Of a stretch of 64,000 nucleotides of DNA, positions 1-8,711 are shown in pieces. Position 1 is the first letter of the stretch, and every line of letters begins with the position of its first letter. Origin of the DNA: Gammaproteobacteria bacterium (GTDB lineage Bacteria; Pseudomonadota; Gammaproteobacteria; Eutrophobiales; Eutrophobiaceae); assembly GCA_012103475.1 (NCBI GenBank), contig WLWS01000003.1, forward strand, positions 463,565 through 527,564, in the 5' to 3' direction. The notes beneath the pieces were generated by a model. It ran no database searches, had not been told where the DNA came from, and worked only from the letters and a program-made list of their open reading frames with translations. Both the position numbers and the translations under genes were made by a program.

Positions 1-685
1 CGAAAGAATTAGTAGTCATAACGATATTCAATCTGACATTTTCTATTTTTGCTCCTGCCTGAATTGCTTCATGCATACGGAAATTCTGATTAAGTATGAT
101 GTTCGCGTTCTGAAGATCGCCGAGTGTCAGTACTGACTTGCCAGCCAGAGGGTGGTCAGGATGCAGAATGGCTTTAATCGGTTGCTCAATTGTTGGTCTT
201 GTACGAATTCTGGGTTCACCATGAACATCAAAAGCAACTCCGAAATGAGCATCGTCTGCGACTACCATTTCAATAACTTCCCTTGTGCTTGGTAGCATTC
301 GTACGTCGATGAAAATATTTGAGTAAGTTTTTATAAACTCACTTATCGTAGGGCTAATCACGCCGCCAACAAAACCCTCAACAATGGCAATGGTGACATT
401 TCCCGTACATAAGGCTTTGACGTCTTCTAATCTGGCAGAAAGCTCCTCCTGATCTTTCGAGCGTTTGGAGTAATAGTCACAAAGGATATGCCCTGCCTGA
501 GTCAGTTTAACCCTATGTCGGCCCTTTTCAATCAGGGGAGTATCGAGCTCCGATTCCAGTTTTTGAATTTGCCGGCTTACTGAAGATGTCGCGATATTGA
601 GTTTCTCACCCGCAGCACTCATCGTCCCCAGTTGCGCAGAGAAATATAAGCAGCGTAAGCGATTTTCATTGAATTTCAGTTTCAT
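1..685 (-). CDS. LysR-family transcriptional regulator (C-terminus cut by window edge)
   Basis: A leftward reading frame starts at the ATG at 685 and runs off the window, leaving about 228 residues. The first 60 residues form a winged helix-turn-helix typical of LysR proteins (N-terminal MKLKFNENRLRCLYF, then the helix pair around SAAGEKLNIATSSVSRQIQKLE). The rest is the start of the periplasmic-binding-like effector domain. It is divergent from the HyuA/HyuB operon with 234 bases between the start codons, so it probably controls that operon. The effector is unknown. About 70 residues of a normal-length LysR protein are missing only because the window ends. Confidence 0.9.
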   Translation of the reverse strand, partial: MKLKFNENRLRCLYFSAQLGTMSAAGEKLNIATSSVSRQIQKLESELDTPLIEKGRHRVKLTQAGHILCDYYSKRSKDQEELSARLEDVKALCTGNVTIAIVEGFVGGVISPTISEFIKTYSNIFIDVRMLPSTREVIEMVVADDAHFGVAFDVHGEPRIRTRPTIEQPIKAILHPDHPLAGKSVLTLGDLQNANIILNQNFRMHEAIQAGAKIENVRLNIVMTTNSF

Positions 686-786
686 GAAGGTTTCTATAGG
701 ATTTTTATTACACCAATTATGAAAATCCTCTTGATTCAGAATGAATAATAGCATGCCAGGACAAGACAGCTAATGGACTCTGTTTG

Positions 787-801
787 TTGCATGTTTTGCA
801 A
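787..801. promoter_or_regulatory. Candidate LysR-type binding site
   Basis: An inverted repeat TTGCA-N5-TGCAA lies midway between the divergent lysR and HyuA genes and contains the T-N11-A pattern expected of LysR boxes. Binding by the neighbouring LysR protein is inferred from position only. Confidence 0.5.
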
Positions 802-919
802 TAAATTATACAAAAAGGGATCTTGTCATTTTGACCATCCCTGCATAGGATGATAGTCAAATAAAATCAAGCTTGGTACTTCAAAACAAGAGTCTTCAGA
901 CCAGAGAGAACCTGATTAT

Positions 920-2995
920 ATGAGTGCTGTAGGCATTGACATTGGTGGCACCTTTACCGACGTCGTCATCATGCGTGACGATGGTTCCATTGATACGAGT
1001 AAAAGCCCTTCCACGCCAGGGCGCCTGATCGAAGGTTTGTTGGCAGCACTTGCTCTTGTCGCAGAAAAGGAAGGGAAGAGTCTCGATAATCTGCTTAAAG
1101 AAGTTGAGCGGATATCCCACGGTACCACTGCCGCGACCAATGCATTTATCGAGAGACGTGGTGCTAAAGTAGCTCTTTTAACCACCCGTGGTTTTGAAGA
1201 TACGATGATCATGCAGCGCATGATGGGAATGACTGCGGGCTTGTCCGCTTCTGAGCTGACTGACTATTCAAACCGAAGTGTCCCCGTGCCGCTGGTGCCT
1301 CGTTCTCTTATTTTTGGAATACGTGAGCGGGTCGATTATCGCGGTGATACTATTTCTCCCCTTCGTGAACAGGATATCTACGATGCGATTGAGCAAATCA
1401 AGTCCGCCGGCGTAGAAGCTCTGGCGATTTCCTATCTCTGGTCATTCAAAAATACCGAACATGAAAAACGAACTCTGGAAATACTGAAATCAGAGATGCC
1501 CGATGTGTATGTGTCTGCCTCGCATGAACTTGTACCGCTCCTGGGTGAGTATGAACGCAGCGCAACGACTGTCGTAAATGCCTACCTCGGTCCTTTGGTA
1601 CGCGAATATACCGACATACTCGAACAGCGTCTGGGTGACAATCGCCTTTATCTGCTGGATTCCTCAGGAGGCTTAATGACGCCGCAAGAGGCAGGACGAT
1701 CTTCGGTACGTCTACTGCTTTCCGGGCCATCGGGTGGTGTGACCGCCGCCAAATATGTAGGCCAACTTTCCGGACATGACAATATCATTACCTTCGACAT
1801 GGGCGGGACCTCGACGGATGTCGCTGTAATTGCTGAAAACACTTCTGTACTGCGCAAGGAAACAGTAGTCGACAAAAATCATTTTCTATTGCCAATGGTT
1901 GATGTCAGAGCAATCGGAGCCGGCGGTGGTTCCATTGCAGGGGTAGAGGAAGGTGGCTATTTATTTGTTGGTCCTGAAAGTGCTGGTGCGGAGCCTGGCC
2001 CGGCATGTTATGGCAAAGGCGGTGAGCGACCTACTGTTACTGATGCGGACGTCATTCTGGGAATTATCGATCCTCTCGAATTCCTTGGCGGGAAGCTTCA
2101 ACTTGATGTTGAAAAAGCGCGTGAGGCTGTGCGAATTCATGTTGCAGAACCACTCGGTCTGAGTATTGAAGAGGCCGCAGCCGGTATAAAAACCATTGTT
2201 GATGCACGTATGGCTGATCTTCTGCGTGTCGTGACCATAGAGAAGGGACACGACCCGCGTGACTTCGTGCTTTACGCTTTTGGTGGAGCGGGAGCGACAC
2301 ACGCACCGGCATTTGCTCTTGATGTGGTGGATGAACTTATCGTGCCAGGCAGTCAGTCAGTATTTTGTGCCTATGGTGCGATTGCTTCTGATATTAAGTT
2401 GAGTCTTGGTCGTGCCGTTCCCACACGCGTAAGCAGGGAAGGTGAGGGTGATATTTCCCTAACCGAGATTGAAAGTATATTTAAAGATCTGGAACAACAG
2501 GCAAACGACACCTTGGTGAAGCAAAATGTTGCAGCTGAAAGACGACACTTTAAGAAAGAAGTGGAAGTCCGCTTCATTAGACAGACAAAATCTCTCTCGA
2601 TCCCGTTCCCCGGTTCTATTGAAGGTTTAATAGAAAATTTTCTTAAAGCGTATCAAAAACGTTATGGTGAAGAAGCCCTGCCGGAAAAAGCGGGACTGGA
2701 ATTTGTTACCTATGTCATTGAAGCAAGTGGTGAACTATCGCGTCCCGAGTGTGCACGTTATTCTTTCGTTGAAACGGACGCGTCTTCTGCATTGAAAGGA
2801 CAAAGACCAGTGTATGACTTACAACAAAAGGCCTTTAGAAATACCAATATCTACCGGGGTGAAAGTCTTCAGTCCGGCAACGAGATTACGGGTCCGGCGA
2901 TAGTGGAATATGAGGGCACGACGGTAGCAATCTGTGCGGGTCAGTTAGCGACGATCAATGAACTGCAGGGTATATCTATAAGGAAACAGCTATGA
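920..2995 (+). CDS. HyuA-family ATP-dependent hydantoinase/oxoprolinase/acetone-carboxylase beta-like subunit
   Basis: This 691-residue protein has the two ATPase-fold halves of the HyuA family. Visible motifs are the N-terminal GIDIGGTFTDVV phosphate loop, GTTAATNAFIERRGAK, FDMGGTSTDVAV near residue 290, GAGGGSIAGV, and the signature VGPESAGAEPGPACYG. Family members couple ATP hydrolysis to ring opening (hydantoins, 5-oxoproline) or to carboxylation of acetone or acetophenone, always with a HyuB partner. The stop overlaps the start of the HyuB gene by four bases (ATGA), so the two are translationally coupled. Because the partner carries a gamma-like tail, I lean toward a ketone-carboxylase-type enzyme over a hydantoinase, but the substrate is not determined by sequence. 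A purine-rich GAGAGAA lies upstream of the ATG. Confidence 0.85.
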   Translation: MSAVGIDIGGTFTDVVIMRDDGSIDTSKSPSTPGRLIEGLLAALALVAEKEGKSLDNLLKEVERISHGTTAATNAFIERRGAKVALLTTRGFEDTMIMQRMMGMTAGLSASELTDYSNRSVPVPLVPRSLIFGIRERVDYRGDTISPLREQDIYDAIEQIKSAGVEALAISYLWSFKNTEHEKRTLEILKSEMPDVYVSASHELVPLLGEYERSATTVVNAYLGPLVREYTDILEQRLGDNRLYLLDSSGGLMTPQEAGRSSVRLLLSGPSGGVTAAKYVGQLSGHDNIITFDMGGTSTDVAVIAENTSVLRKETVVDKNHFLLPMVDVRAIGAGGGSIAGVEEGGYLFVGPESAGAEPGPACYGKGGERPTVTDADVILGIIDPLEFLGGKLQLDVEKAREAVRIHVAEPLGLSIEEAAAGIKTIVDARMADLLRVVTIEKGHDPRDFVLYAFGGAGATHAPAFALDVVDELIVPGSQSVFCAYGAIASDIKLSLGRAVPTRVSREGEGDISLTEIESIFKDLEQQANDTLVKQNVAAERRHFKKEVEVRFIRQTKSLSIPFPGSIEGLIENFLKAYQKRYGEEALPEKAGLEFVTYVIEASGELSRPECARYSFVETDASSALKGQRPVYDLQQKAFRNTNIYRGESLQSGNEITGPAIVEYEGTTVAICAGQLATINELQGISIRKQL

Positions 2996-5253
2996 GCGAT
3001 AGTGAACATTACGTACTCGGGCCCAGTATTGCTGACAGAGAATGGCTGATCAAACCCCTGTCCCTCGATCCGATTGTATTCGAAATTATACGCAACAAGT
3101 TTCAGGCGATAAATGAAGAGCAGGCCCTGTCACTGAAAGAGGTCTCAGTTTCACCGATTGTAGCCGGTGCCGGTGACTTTAATAACGCCCTGTTCACTGC
3201 CGATGGTCGCCTTGCATCAATGGGGCCGCAGGTGGTTTTTCATTCAGGTGCTATGCCGCTTATTCTGAAACATGTGATGGCTGATTTTGCAGACGAGGAA
3301 ATTAATGACGGCGACATGTTTATCGTCAACGATCCTTACAAAGGTGCGGTTCATCATCCTGACGTCACTATCATGGCGCCGATATTCTTTGAAGAAAAAC
3401 TGGTGGCATGGACAGGAGTGACAGCACACCAGGTAGACATGGGCGGCATGTCGGTGGGTTCAGTGTCGGTTAGAGCAAAAGAGAAACAGCAGGAAGGTCT
3501 GATGATGCCGCCCTTGCGTCTCATTGAAAAAGGCAAAATGCGCAAGGATGTTTGGCGCATGATCATGAACATGACCCGGCAACCACAAATGGTGGGCCTG
3601 GATTTAAAAGGTTTCATCGCATCCAATGTGGTCGCTCGCGATAGACTGACGGAGTTAATGTCGCAATACGGCACTGAGACGATATTAACCGCGATGGAAG
3701 AATTGATCCGTTATTCGGAGCGGAAAACCCGTGAGCATTTGCTGACTCTGCCTGACGGAGAAGCCCGAACGCGGGGTTATCTGGATCACGATGGGACAGA
3801 GAACAAGGTCTATAAAACTGACGTTAAAATAATTAAGCAGGGGGACAGACTCACTATTGATATGTCCGATTCCTCACCACAGGCTTCGGGTTATATAAAC
3901 TGTGCCGAAGGCTGTTTGATTGGTGCGATTCTGGGCGGGGTAGCACCTTTACTCGGCTCAGGCATCCCCTGGAATCAGGGTATTCTGAACAGTATTGAGG
4001 TGATTGCAGCAAAGGGCCTGATTTGTAACGCACAAGCCCCGGCCGCGACTGGTGCGGCAACTATCGGTCAGGGCTGGGTGATTACGCTGACCACCGCACA
4101 TGCGATCTCCAAATTACTGGCCTTATCAGATAAAAGTCGCAAACATTCTCAGGGAGTCACACACGGTACTATGGCCGCGCTGTTCACCGGTGATACCAAT
4201 CAGCATGGTGAGCCTTTCGGCAATCAGTTAATTGACGCGCAGATAGGTGGCGGCGGTGCCAATCCTTTTGCCGATGGACTCGATCAGGCCGGCTGTTTTG
4301 TTTCTCCGCGTCCGCATATTCCAAATATCGAATACAACGAGATGCATAGCCCCATGCTGTTTTTATATCGTGCCTTCTTTCCTGATACCGGCGGGGATGG
4401 TGAGCATCGTGGTGGTCGTGCGGCAGGTACAGCCTGGACCCCTCATGGTGTTGAACGCCTGCGCTGTTCTCTGACCTCGCATGGCGTTGAAGTGCCGATA
4501 TCCTACGGGCAGTTTGGCGCCTACCCGGGTGTTTGCAGTAATGCCATGATCATTCACGATTCCGATGTGGCGCAAAAATATGCGGAAAGTGATCTGCCAT
4601 TGAAGTTGGAAGATGTCGACAAACCAATCGACCTGCAGGCGCTCGGCGGAGAAGTGCAGATTCTGGCTGCGAAACAGGATGAACTGCCACTTAAACCAGG
4701 CGATATCGTCCAATACACATGGCAGGGTGGGGGTGGTTATGGTGATCCACTCGAACGGGAAATCAGCGAGGTCATCAGAGATATTGATATGGGATATATA
4801 TCAGCTCAACGCGCTGAAGAGATCTACGGTGTCTTTGCAGGCGAGTCGAGCGAAGTAATACAGGAACAGCGTGAAGGTATGCGCAAGCAGCGTCTGCTTA
4901 ATGCTGAAGACCCGATAGCTAAGGCCGAAAACATGGATACGGGTGAGCGCAGGACAGTATCCCGTTTCGGAGCCGGGCTACTGCTACGACAAAGGCCTGA
5001 AGGGACCCTGCAATTTGAGTGCGAATGCGGCTGCGTATTCTGCAAGGCTGACGAAAACTGGAAAGAACATGTCGCTTTTCACAGCCTGAGCAAAGACGAA
5101 TTACCAAATGGAATTCGCCTGCATGAAACCATGGAGCTGGTGGAATACCTTTGCCCGGATTGCGGGCGACGCCACGCACTGGACGTCAAAGAAAAAGGGA
5201 TTCAGCCGCTTCAGGATCTGAAAATCAGCCGCTGGGCAGAGACGACTCTCTAA
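2992..5253 (+). CDS. HyuB-family subunit fused to an acetone-carboxylase-gamma-like zinc-finger tail
   Basis: The protein has 753 residues. Residues about 20-590 are a HyuB domain (LDPIVFEIIRNKF near the start, VNDPYKGAVHHPDVT, and GGGGYGDPLER near residue 580). Ordinary HyuB proteins end shortly after that glycine-rich motif; the paralogue elsewhere in this window has only 554 residues. Here about 160 residues follow, with four cysteines spaced like a zinc ribbon (C677, C679, C721, C724; CEC-G and CPDCG motifs) and a WKEHV motif, which resembles the separate gamma subunit of acetone and acetophenone carboxylases. The fusion suggests a two-gene ketone-carboxylase-like complex. It is translationally coupled to the HyuA gene, and its stop overlaps the convergent ferredoxin gene by four bases. 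The gamma resemblance is from motif memory and is not a search result. Confidence 0.82.
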   Translation: MSDSEHYVLGPSIADREWLIKPLSLDPIVFEIIRNKFQAINEEQALSLKEVSVSPIVAGAGDFNNALFTADGRLASMGPQVVFHSGAMPLILKHVMADFADEEINDGDMFIVNDPYKGAVHHPDVTIMAPIFFEEKLVAWTGVTAHQVDMGGMSVGSVSVRAKEKQQEGLMMPPLRLIEKGKMRKDVWRMIMNMTRQPQMVGLDLKGFIASNVVARDRLTELMSQYGTETILTAMEELIRYSERKTREHLLTLPDGEARTRGYLDHDGTENKVYKTDVKIIKQGDRLTIDMSDSSPQASGYINCAEGCLIGAILGGVAPLLGSGIPWNQGILNSIEVIAAKGLICNAQAPAATGAATIGQGWVITLTTAHAISKLLALSDKSRKHSQGVTHGTMAALFTGDTNQHGEPFGNQLIDAQIGGGGANPFADGLDQAGCFVSPRPHIPNIEYNEMHSPMLFLYRAFFPDTGGDGEHRGGRAAGTAWTPHGVERLRCSLTSHGVEVPISYGQFGAYPGVCSNAMIIHDSDVAQKYAESDLPLKLEDVDKPIDLQALGGEVQILAAKQDELPLKPGDIVQYTWQGGGGYGDPLEREISEVIRDIDMGYISAQRAEEIYGVFAGESSEVIQEQREGMRKQRLLNAEDPIAKAENMDTGERRTVSRFGAGLLLRQRPEGTLQFECECGCVFCKADENWKEHVAFHSLSKDELPNGIRLHETMELVEYLCPDCGRRHALDVKEKGIQPLQDLKISRWAETTL

Positions 5254-5555
5254 AAGCCCAGTTCAGCTTTTCTTTCTTCCGCTCCCGGAAGCGGATCCAT
5301 CTGCTCTTCACAAACCGGCAGTTCCGCTGCTTTTTCGGCATTAATCGCAATCCAGGGTTCTTTGTCTTCAGGAAGATCATCAACTTCAAATATGGCTTCG
5401 ACAGGACACTCGGGTATACAGGCGCTGCAGTCTATGCAAACTTCCGGATCGATATATAACATCTCATCATCAAAGTGAAAGCATTCCACAGGGCATACCG
5501 TGACACAATCCGTGAAGCGGCACTTCTGGCAGTTATCTGTGACTATTGTTGTCAT
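5250..5555 (-). CDS. fdxA: FdxA-type 7Fe ferredoxin
   Basis: This 101-residue ferredoxin starts MTTIVTDNCQKC and has the cysteine pattern of the Azotobacter-type 7Fe family. C9, C17 and C50 would bind a 3Fe-4S cluster, and C21, C40, C43 and C46 a 4Fe-4S cluster (CIDCSACIPECP). The C-terminal extension ending in PLPGAEE matches FdxA proteins. It is a soluble cytoplasmic electron carrier. It converges on the HyuA/HyuB operon with a four-base overlap at the stops and diverges from mauB. It could donate to or accept electrons from a neighbouring redox enzyme, but nothing in the sequence proves a partner. Confidence 0.92.
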   Translation of the reverse strand: MTTIVTDNCQKCRFTDCVTVCPVECFHFDDEMLYIDPEVCIDCSACIPECPVEAIFEVDDLPEDKEPWIAINAEKAAELPVCEEQMDPLPGAEERKAELGF

Positions 5556-5811
5556 TCTTATCTCCCCAAACTTTTAATAAGTGCGATTGTAATACTCAGC
5601 TGACGCGAGCGGACATATGATACATCAGATTTTATGCACGAAAACAGATTTTTGGCGGGCAATATCGAGTGGTTTTGCTTTGCTAAGGCTTAACGTATAC
5701 TAAGCCGCTAATCTGACAGTGTTTCAATAAACATAAGTTGCTAAGTGATAGAAAACTATCAGTTTTCCTGAGCTCAGGGTTGAAGGCATTAAAAAAAATG
5801 AGGCGATTTTA

Positions 5812-6966
5812 ATGATAAGACGATTCTATCTGCTGCTGTTTCTAAGCCTGGGTGCGCTACCGGCTCATGCTGACCTTCCGAATGATCCACTCGGACTGGT
5901 CAACACCTTGCCAGCCGAATACCCGGATCACTGGTTGATCGCTCACGATGTCGCCTTCGCCAATATGCTCAACGGCCGGATTATTATTCTCGATACCGAG
6001 AAAGACACCTTAAGCGAACAATACAAGGGCATGATTAACTCTTCGCTTATTGCCATGGTTGCAGTTGCGAAGACGCGACCAGAAATTTATGTCTATGAGT
6101 CTTTTTATTCACGCGGTACGCGTGGCACGGCAACAGATGTTCTGACAATTCATGACAAAACCACACTAAAAGCGATCGATGAGATTGTTATTCCCGGTGT
6201 GAAACGCGCTGATATGTTGCCCAGCGATTTTCTGATTCATCTTATCGACAATGAAAAATACCTTCTGCTATTTAATTTCACTCCGGCCACTTCGGTCGCC
6301 GTTATTGATGTTGAAAACAGAAAATTACTGAATGAAGTGAATACACCCAGTTGTTCACTGATTTATCCAACTGGTAAGCGTGGGTTCTCTTCCTTATGTA
6401 GTGATGCATCAATGATTTCTTACCAGTTGGATGAAAAAGGTAAAGTTAAAAGTAAAACAAAACTCGAACCATTTTTTGATATCGACGGAGACGCATTATT
6501 TGAGCGGCCGGTAATTATTGATGGTATTGCCTACTTTCCCACATTTCAGGGAAACCTTAAGGAAATTGATTTACGTGGCAGTGTGGCGAAACCTGGTAAA
6601 CAATGGAGTTTGCTGAGTAAAGAGGAACGAAAACAGAATTGGCGTCCCGGTGGTATGAATCTCGATGATGAAGATTCCATGGGGCATATGTATCTTCTTA
6701 TGCATCCGGAAGGTGAAGAGGGCACTCACAAAAACCCGGGGGCAGAAGTCTGGGTCTACGACGTCAAAAAACGAAAACGGACGCAAAGAATTCCGCTAAA
6801 ACTTCCGGGACTGACGATTGAAGTCAGCAAAGATAATTCTCCCAGACTTTTTGTGACCAATGTCGAAATGAATATTGATGTCTACGATGCTTTGTCAGGT
6901 GAGTACCTTAAAACACTATCCGATTTCGGGCAGGAAACGCCGTTAATCCTTTTTTCCGCAAACTGA
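5812..6966 (+). CDS. mauB: Methylamine/aromatic amine dehydrogenase heavy chain
   Basis: This 384-residue exported protein begins with a signal peptide (about 20 residues, cleavage after PAHA). Its body fits the seven-bladed beta-propeller of the amine dehydrogenase heavy chain, including AVAKTRPEIYVYESFYSRGTRG and the C-terminal FVTNVEMNIDVYDA region. The identity is confirmed by the next gene, which encodes an unmistakable TTQ light chain 27 bases downstream. The periplasmic A2B2 enzyme oxidises primary amines to aldehyde plus ammonia and passes electrons to a copper protein or cytochrome. In known mau and aau clusters, mauE and mauD lie between the two structural genes; here they do not. 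A GAGG ribosome-binding site lies about 7 bases before the ATG. Whether the substrate is methylamine or an aromatic amine cannot be decided. Confidence 0.9.
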   Translation: MIRRFYLLLFLSLGALPAHADLPNDPLGLVNTLPAEYPDHWLIAHDVAFANMLNGRIIILDTEKDTLSEQYKGMINSSLIAMVAVAKTRPEIYVYESFYSRGTRGTATDVLTIHDKTTLKAIDEIVIPGVKRADMLPSDFLIHLIDNEKYLLLFNFTPATSVAVIDVENRKLLNEVNTPSCSLIYPTGKRGFSSLCSDASMISYQLDEKGKVKSKTKLEPFFDIDGDALFERPVIIDGIAYFPTFQGNLKEIDLRGSVAKPGKQWSLLSKEERKQNWRPGGMNLDDEDSMGHMYLLMHPEGEEGTHKNPGAEVWVYDVKKRKRTQRIPLKLPGLTIEVSKDNSPRLFVTNVEMNIDVYDALSGEYLKTLSDFGQETPLILFSAN

Positions 6967-6993
6967 ACTTTGTGAATATTAGAGAGAAATCCT

Positions 6994-7524
6994 ATGAACT
7001 GGCTTGATCAAATAACCGAAAACCTGACCCGGAAGGTCGCTCAGGAATCATCACGACGCAGCTTCATTGGTGGCATCGGTACCGCGCTGATAGGTGGAGC
7101 GGCTATTCCGCTTCTGCCAGTCGCCAGAGCAGCAGGAAACCACGACCAACCAGCTGAGCCAAGCGATGCGGACCTCGACGATCCGACCAGTTGTGCTTAC
7201 TGGCGCAACTGTTCCATCGATGGTTTTCTCTGCAGCTGTTGTGGTGGTAGCGACAAGGTCTGCCCTCCCGGTACAGAGCAGTCCCCTATTACCTGGATCG
7301 GCACCTGTAAAAACCCGGCGGATGGCAAAGACTATATTATTTCCTACAATGATTGCTGCGGTAAGACTTCCTGCGGTAACTGCTTTTGCAATACCAATCT
7401 CGGCGACCGCCCGACTTATCGGCCACACACGGCAAACGATATTAACTGGTGTCTTGGTGTCAGTAGCCAGACCTATCATTGTACCGTAACACTCGTGATT
7501 GGTGTGGCAACGAAGAAAGCCTGA
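6994..7524 (+). CDS. mauA: Amine dehydrogenase light chain, TTQ-containing
   Basis: The protein has 176 residues. The first 46 form a twin-arginine signal (SRRSFIGGIG, hydrophobic stretch, VARA), as expected for a light chain exported folded. The mature part aligns by eye with the Paracoccus light chain. W101 (ITWIGTC) and W152 (NDINWC) correspond to the tryptophans that are cross-linked to make tryptophan tryptophylquinone. D76 and D120 match the conserved active-site aspartates, and the cysteine-rich core (CSCCGG, DCCGKTSCGNCFC) matches the six-disulfide fold. This chain normally needs MauD/MauE for disulfides and the dihaem enzyme MauG for cofactor formation, and none is in this window. 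It follows mauB directly with its own GAGAGAAA ribosome-binding site. Confidence 0.95.
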   Translation: MNWLDQITENLTRKVAQESSRRSFIGGIGTALIGGAAIPLLPVARAAGNHDQPAEPSDADLDDPTSCAYWRNCSIDGFLCSCCGGSDKVCPPGTEQSPITWIGTCKNPADGKDYIISYNDCCGKTSCGNCFCNTNLGDRPTYRPHTANDINWCLGVSSQTYHCTVTLVIGVATKKA

Positions 7525-7633
7525 TAGTATTTTCATCGCTTGACCGCGCAAGATTCATATCACTATGAGTCTTGTTTTACCGGATTTCCTCATTTCAGTT
7601 TCTGTGCTCGTCATATCCATTGACGTCAGATTT

Positions 7634-7648
7634 TATGTTGCAGGCATA
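7634..7648. promoter_or_regulatory. Inverted repeat before the second lysR gene
   Basis: The repeat TATG-N7-CATA ends six bases before the ATG at 7654. It could be an autoregulatory LysR site. The arms are only four bases, so support is weak. Confidence 0.25.
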
Positions 7649-7653
7649 GTGTC

Positions 7654-8601
7654 ATGAAAAACAGCATTAAAATCGAAAAGACCTTGCTCAATAAGCTCAA
7701 AGTTAAACATTTTTCATTGTTGACGGAAATCGACCGGTTTCAAAATGTTTTAAAAGCATCGAAAGAGTTGAATATGAGACAACCTGCCGCGAGTAAAATG
7801 CTGCAGGAAATTGAAGATATTCTGGGTGTCACATTGTTTGAACGAGGTCGGAGAGGGGTAGAAACAACCCCGTATGGAGAAATTCTGGTAGCTCAGGCGA
7901 AGCAAGTCCTGAGTGCTGTTCGTCACGCGAGTGAAGAAATTGTTTCCTTGAAGGACGGGGTCAGTGGACATGTAAGAATAGGGACATTACTGGCAGCGGC
8001 GCCGGTTTTGCTGCCAAGTGCGGTTACTTCATTGAAATCCACACACCCGGAAGTTCTGGTGAGTATTCAGGATGGCACGAATGAAAGCCTTATCGCGGCG
8101 CTTGATAATGGCGACATAGATTTGGCTATTAGCAGAATGCAGCCATCTCTTATTCAGAAAGGTTTGCTTCATGAAGTGCTTTATGAAGACCACATGTGTG
8201 TTGTTTCACGAACAGGACATCCCGGAGCAGAGAGTAATAATATAGCAGTAAAAGAACTGGCAGAATGCCAGTGGATATTGCCAGGCCCACAGACTCTGCT
8301 TCGCGATCAGTTTAATCAGGTTTTCAGCTCAGCCGGTGTAAAACCACCTTCGGACAAAGTCGTAGAATCTGTTTCATTACATATGAACCTTGCGCTCTTG
8401 TTACAAACCGATATGGTCACTTTTCTTCCCTACCACGCAGCAAAGCCTTACATAGATCTTGGTCTGTTGAAACAATTGAATACCCGAATTAATTCGAAGT
8501 ACGGGCCAATAGGAGTCAGCTATAAACAACAAGAATCTCTCACGCCCGCTTCCAGAATAATGCTCGAATATCTGAGAAAAGAGGCGGAAAAACTGAGTTA
8601 A
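7654..8601 (+). CDS. LysR-family transcriptional regulator
   Basis: This 315-residue regulator has a helix-turn-helix in residues about 20-80 (FQNVLKASKELNMRQPAASKMLQEIED, then GVTLFERGRRGVETTPYG) and a full LysR effector-binding domain. An N-terminal extension of about 17 residues precedes the usual start of the family. Its style resembles the GbpR/CbhR group that responds to small carbon compounds. It sits between the amine dehydrogenase pair and the molybdo-enzyme, all on the same strand. It may control either; about 110-130 bases separate it from each neighbour, so no operon is implied. Confidence 0.93.
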   Translation: MKNSIKIEKTLLNKLKVKHFSLLTEIDRFQNVLKASKELNMRQPAASKMLQEIEDILGVTLFERGRRGVETTPYGEILVAQAKQVLSAVRHASEEIVSLKDGVSGHVRIGTLLAAAPVLLPSAVTSLKSTHPEVLVSIQDGTNESLIAALDNGDIDLAISRMQPSLIQKGLLHEVLYEDHMCVVSRTGHPGAESNNIAVKELAECQWILPGPQTLLRDQFNQVFSSAGVKPPSDKVVESVSLHMNLALLLQTDMVTFLPYHAAKPYIDLGLLKQLNTRINSKYGPIGVSYKQQESLTPASRIMLEYLRKEAEKLS

Positions 8602-8711
8602 CAATCTGGCTTTATGCTCAGCTATAACAAAACTGACGACAGCTATACTAAAATGTTCAGGTTAATTCGATTATGATTTGAATACTTGGAAAACCAGAGT
8701 TTGCCTGCCCT

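Noticed and set aside
5151..5459. 102-codon plus-strand frame
   Set aside because: It is antisense to the ferredoxin gene and overlaps the HyuB end.
7051..7551. 166-codon minus-strand frame
   Set aside because: It is antisense to mauA, whose identity is clear.
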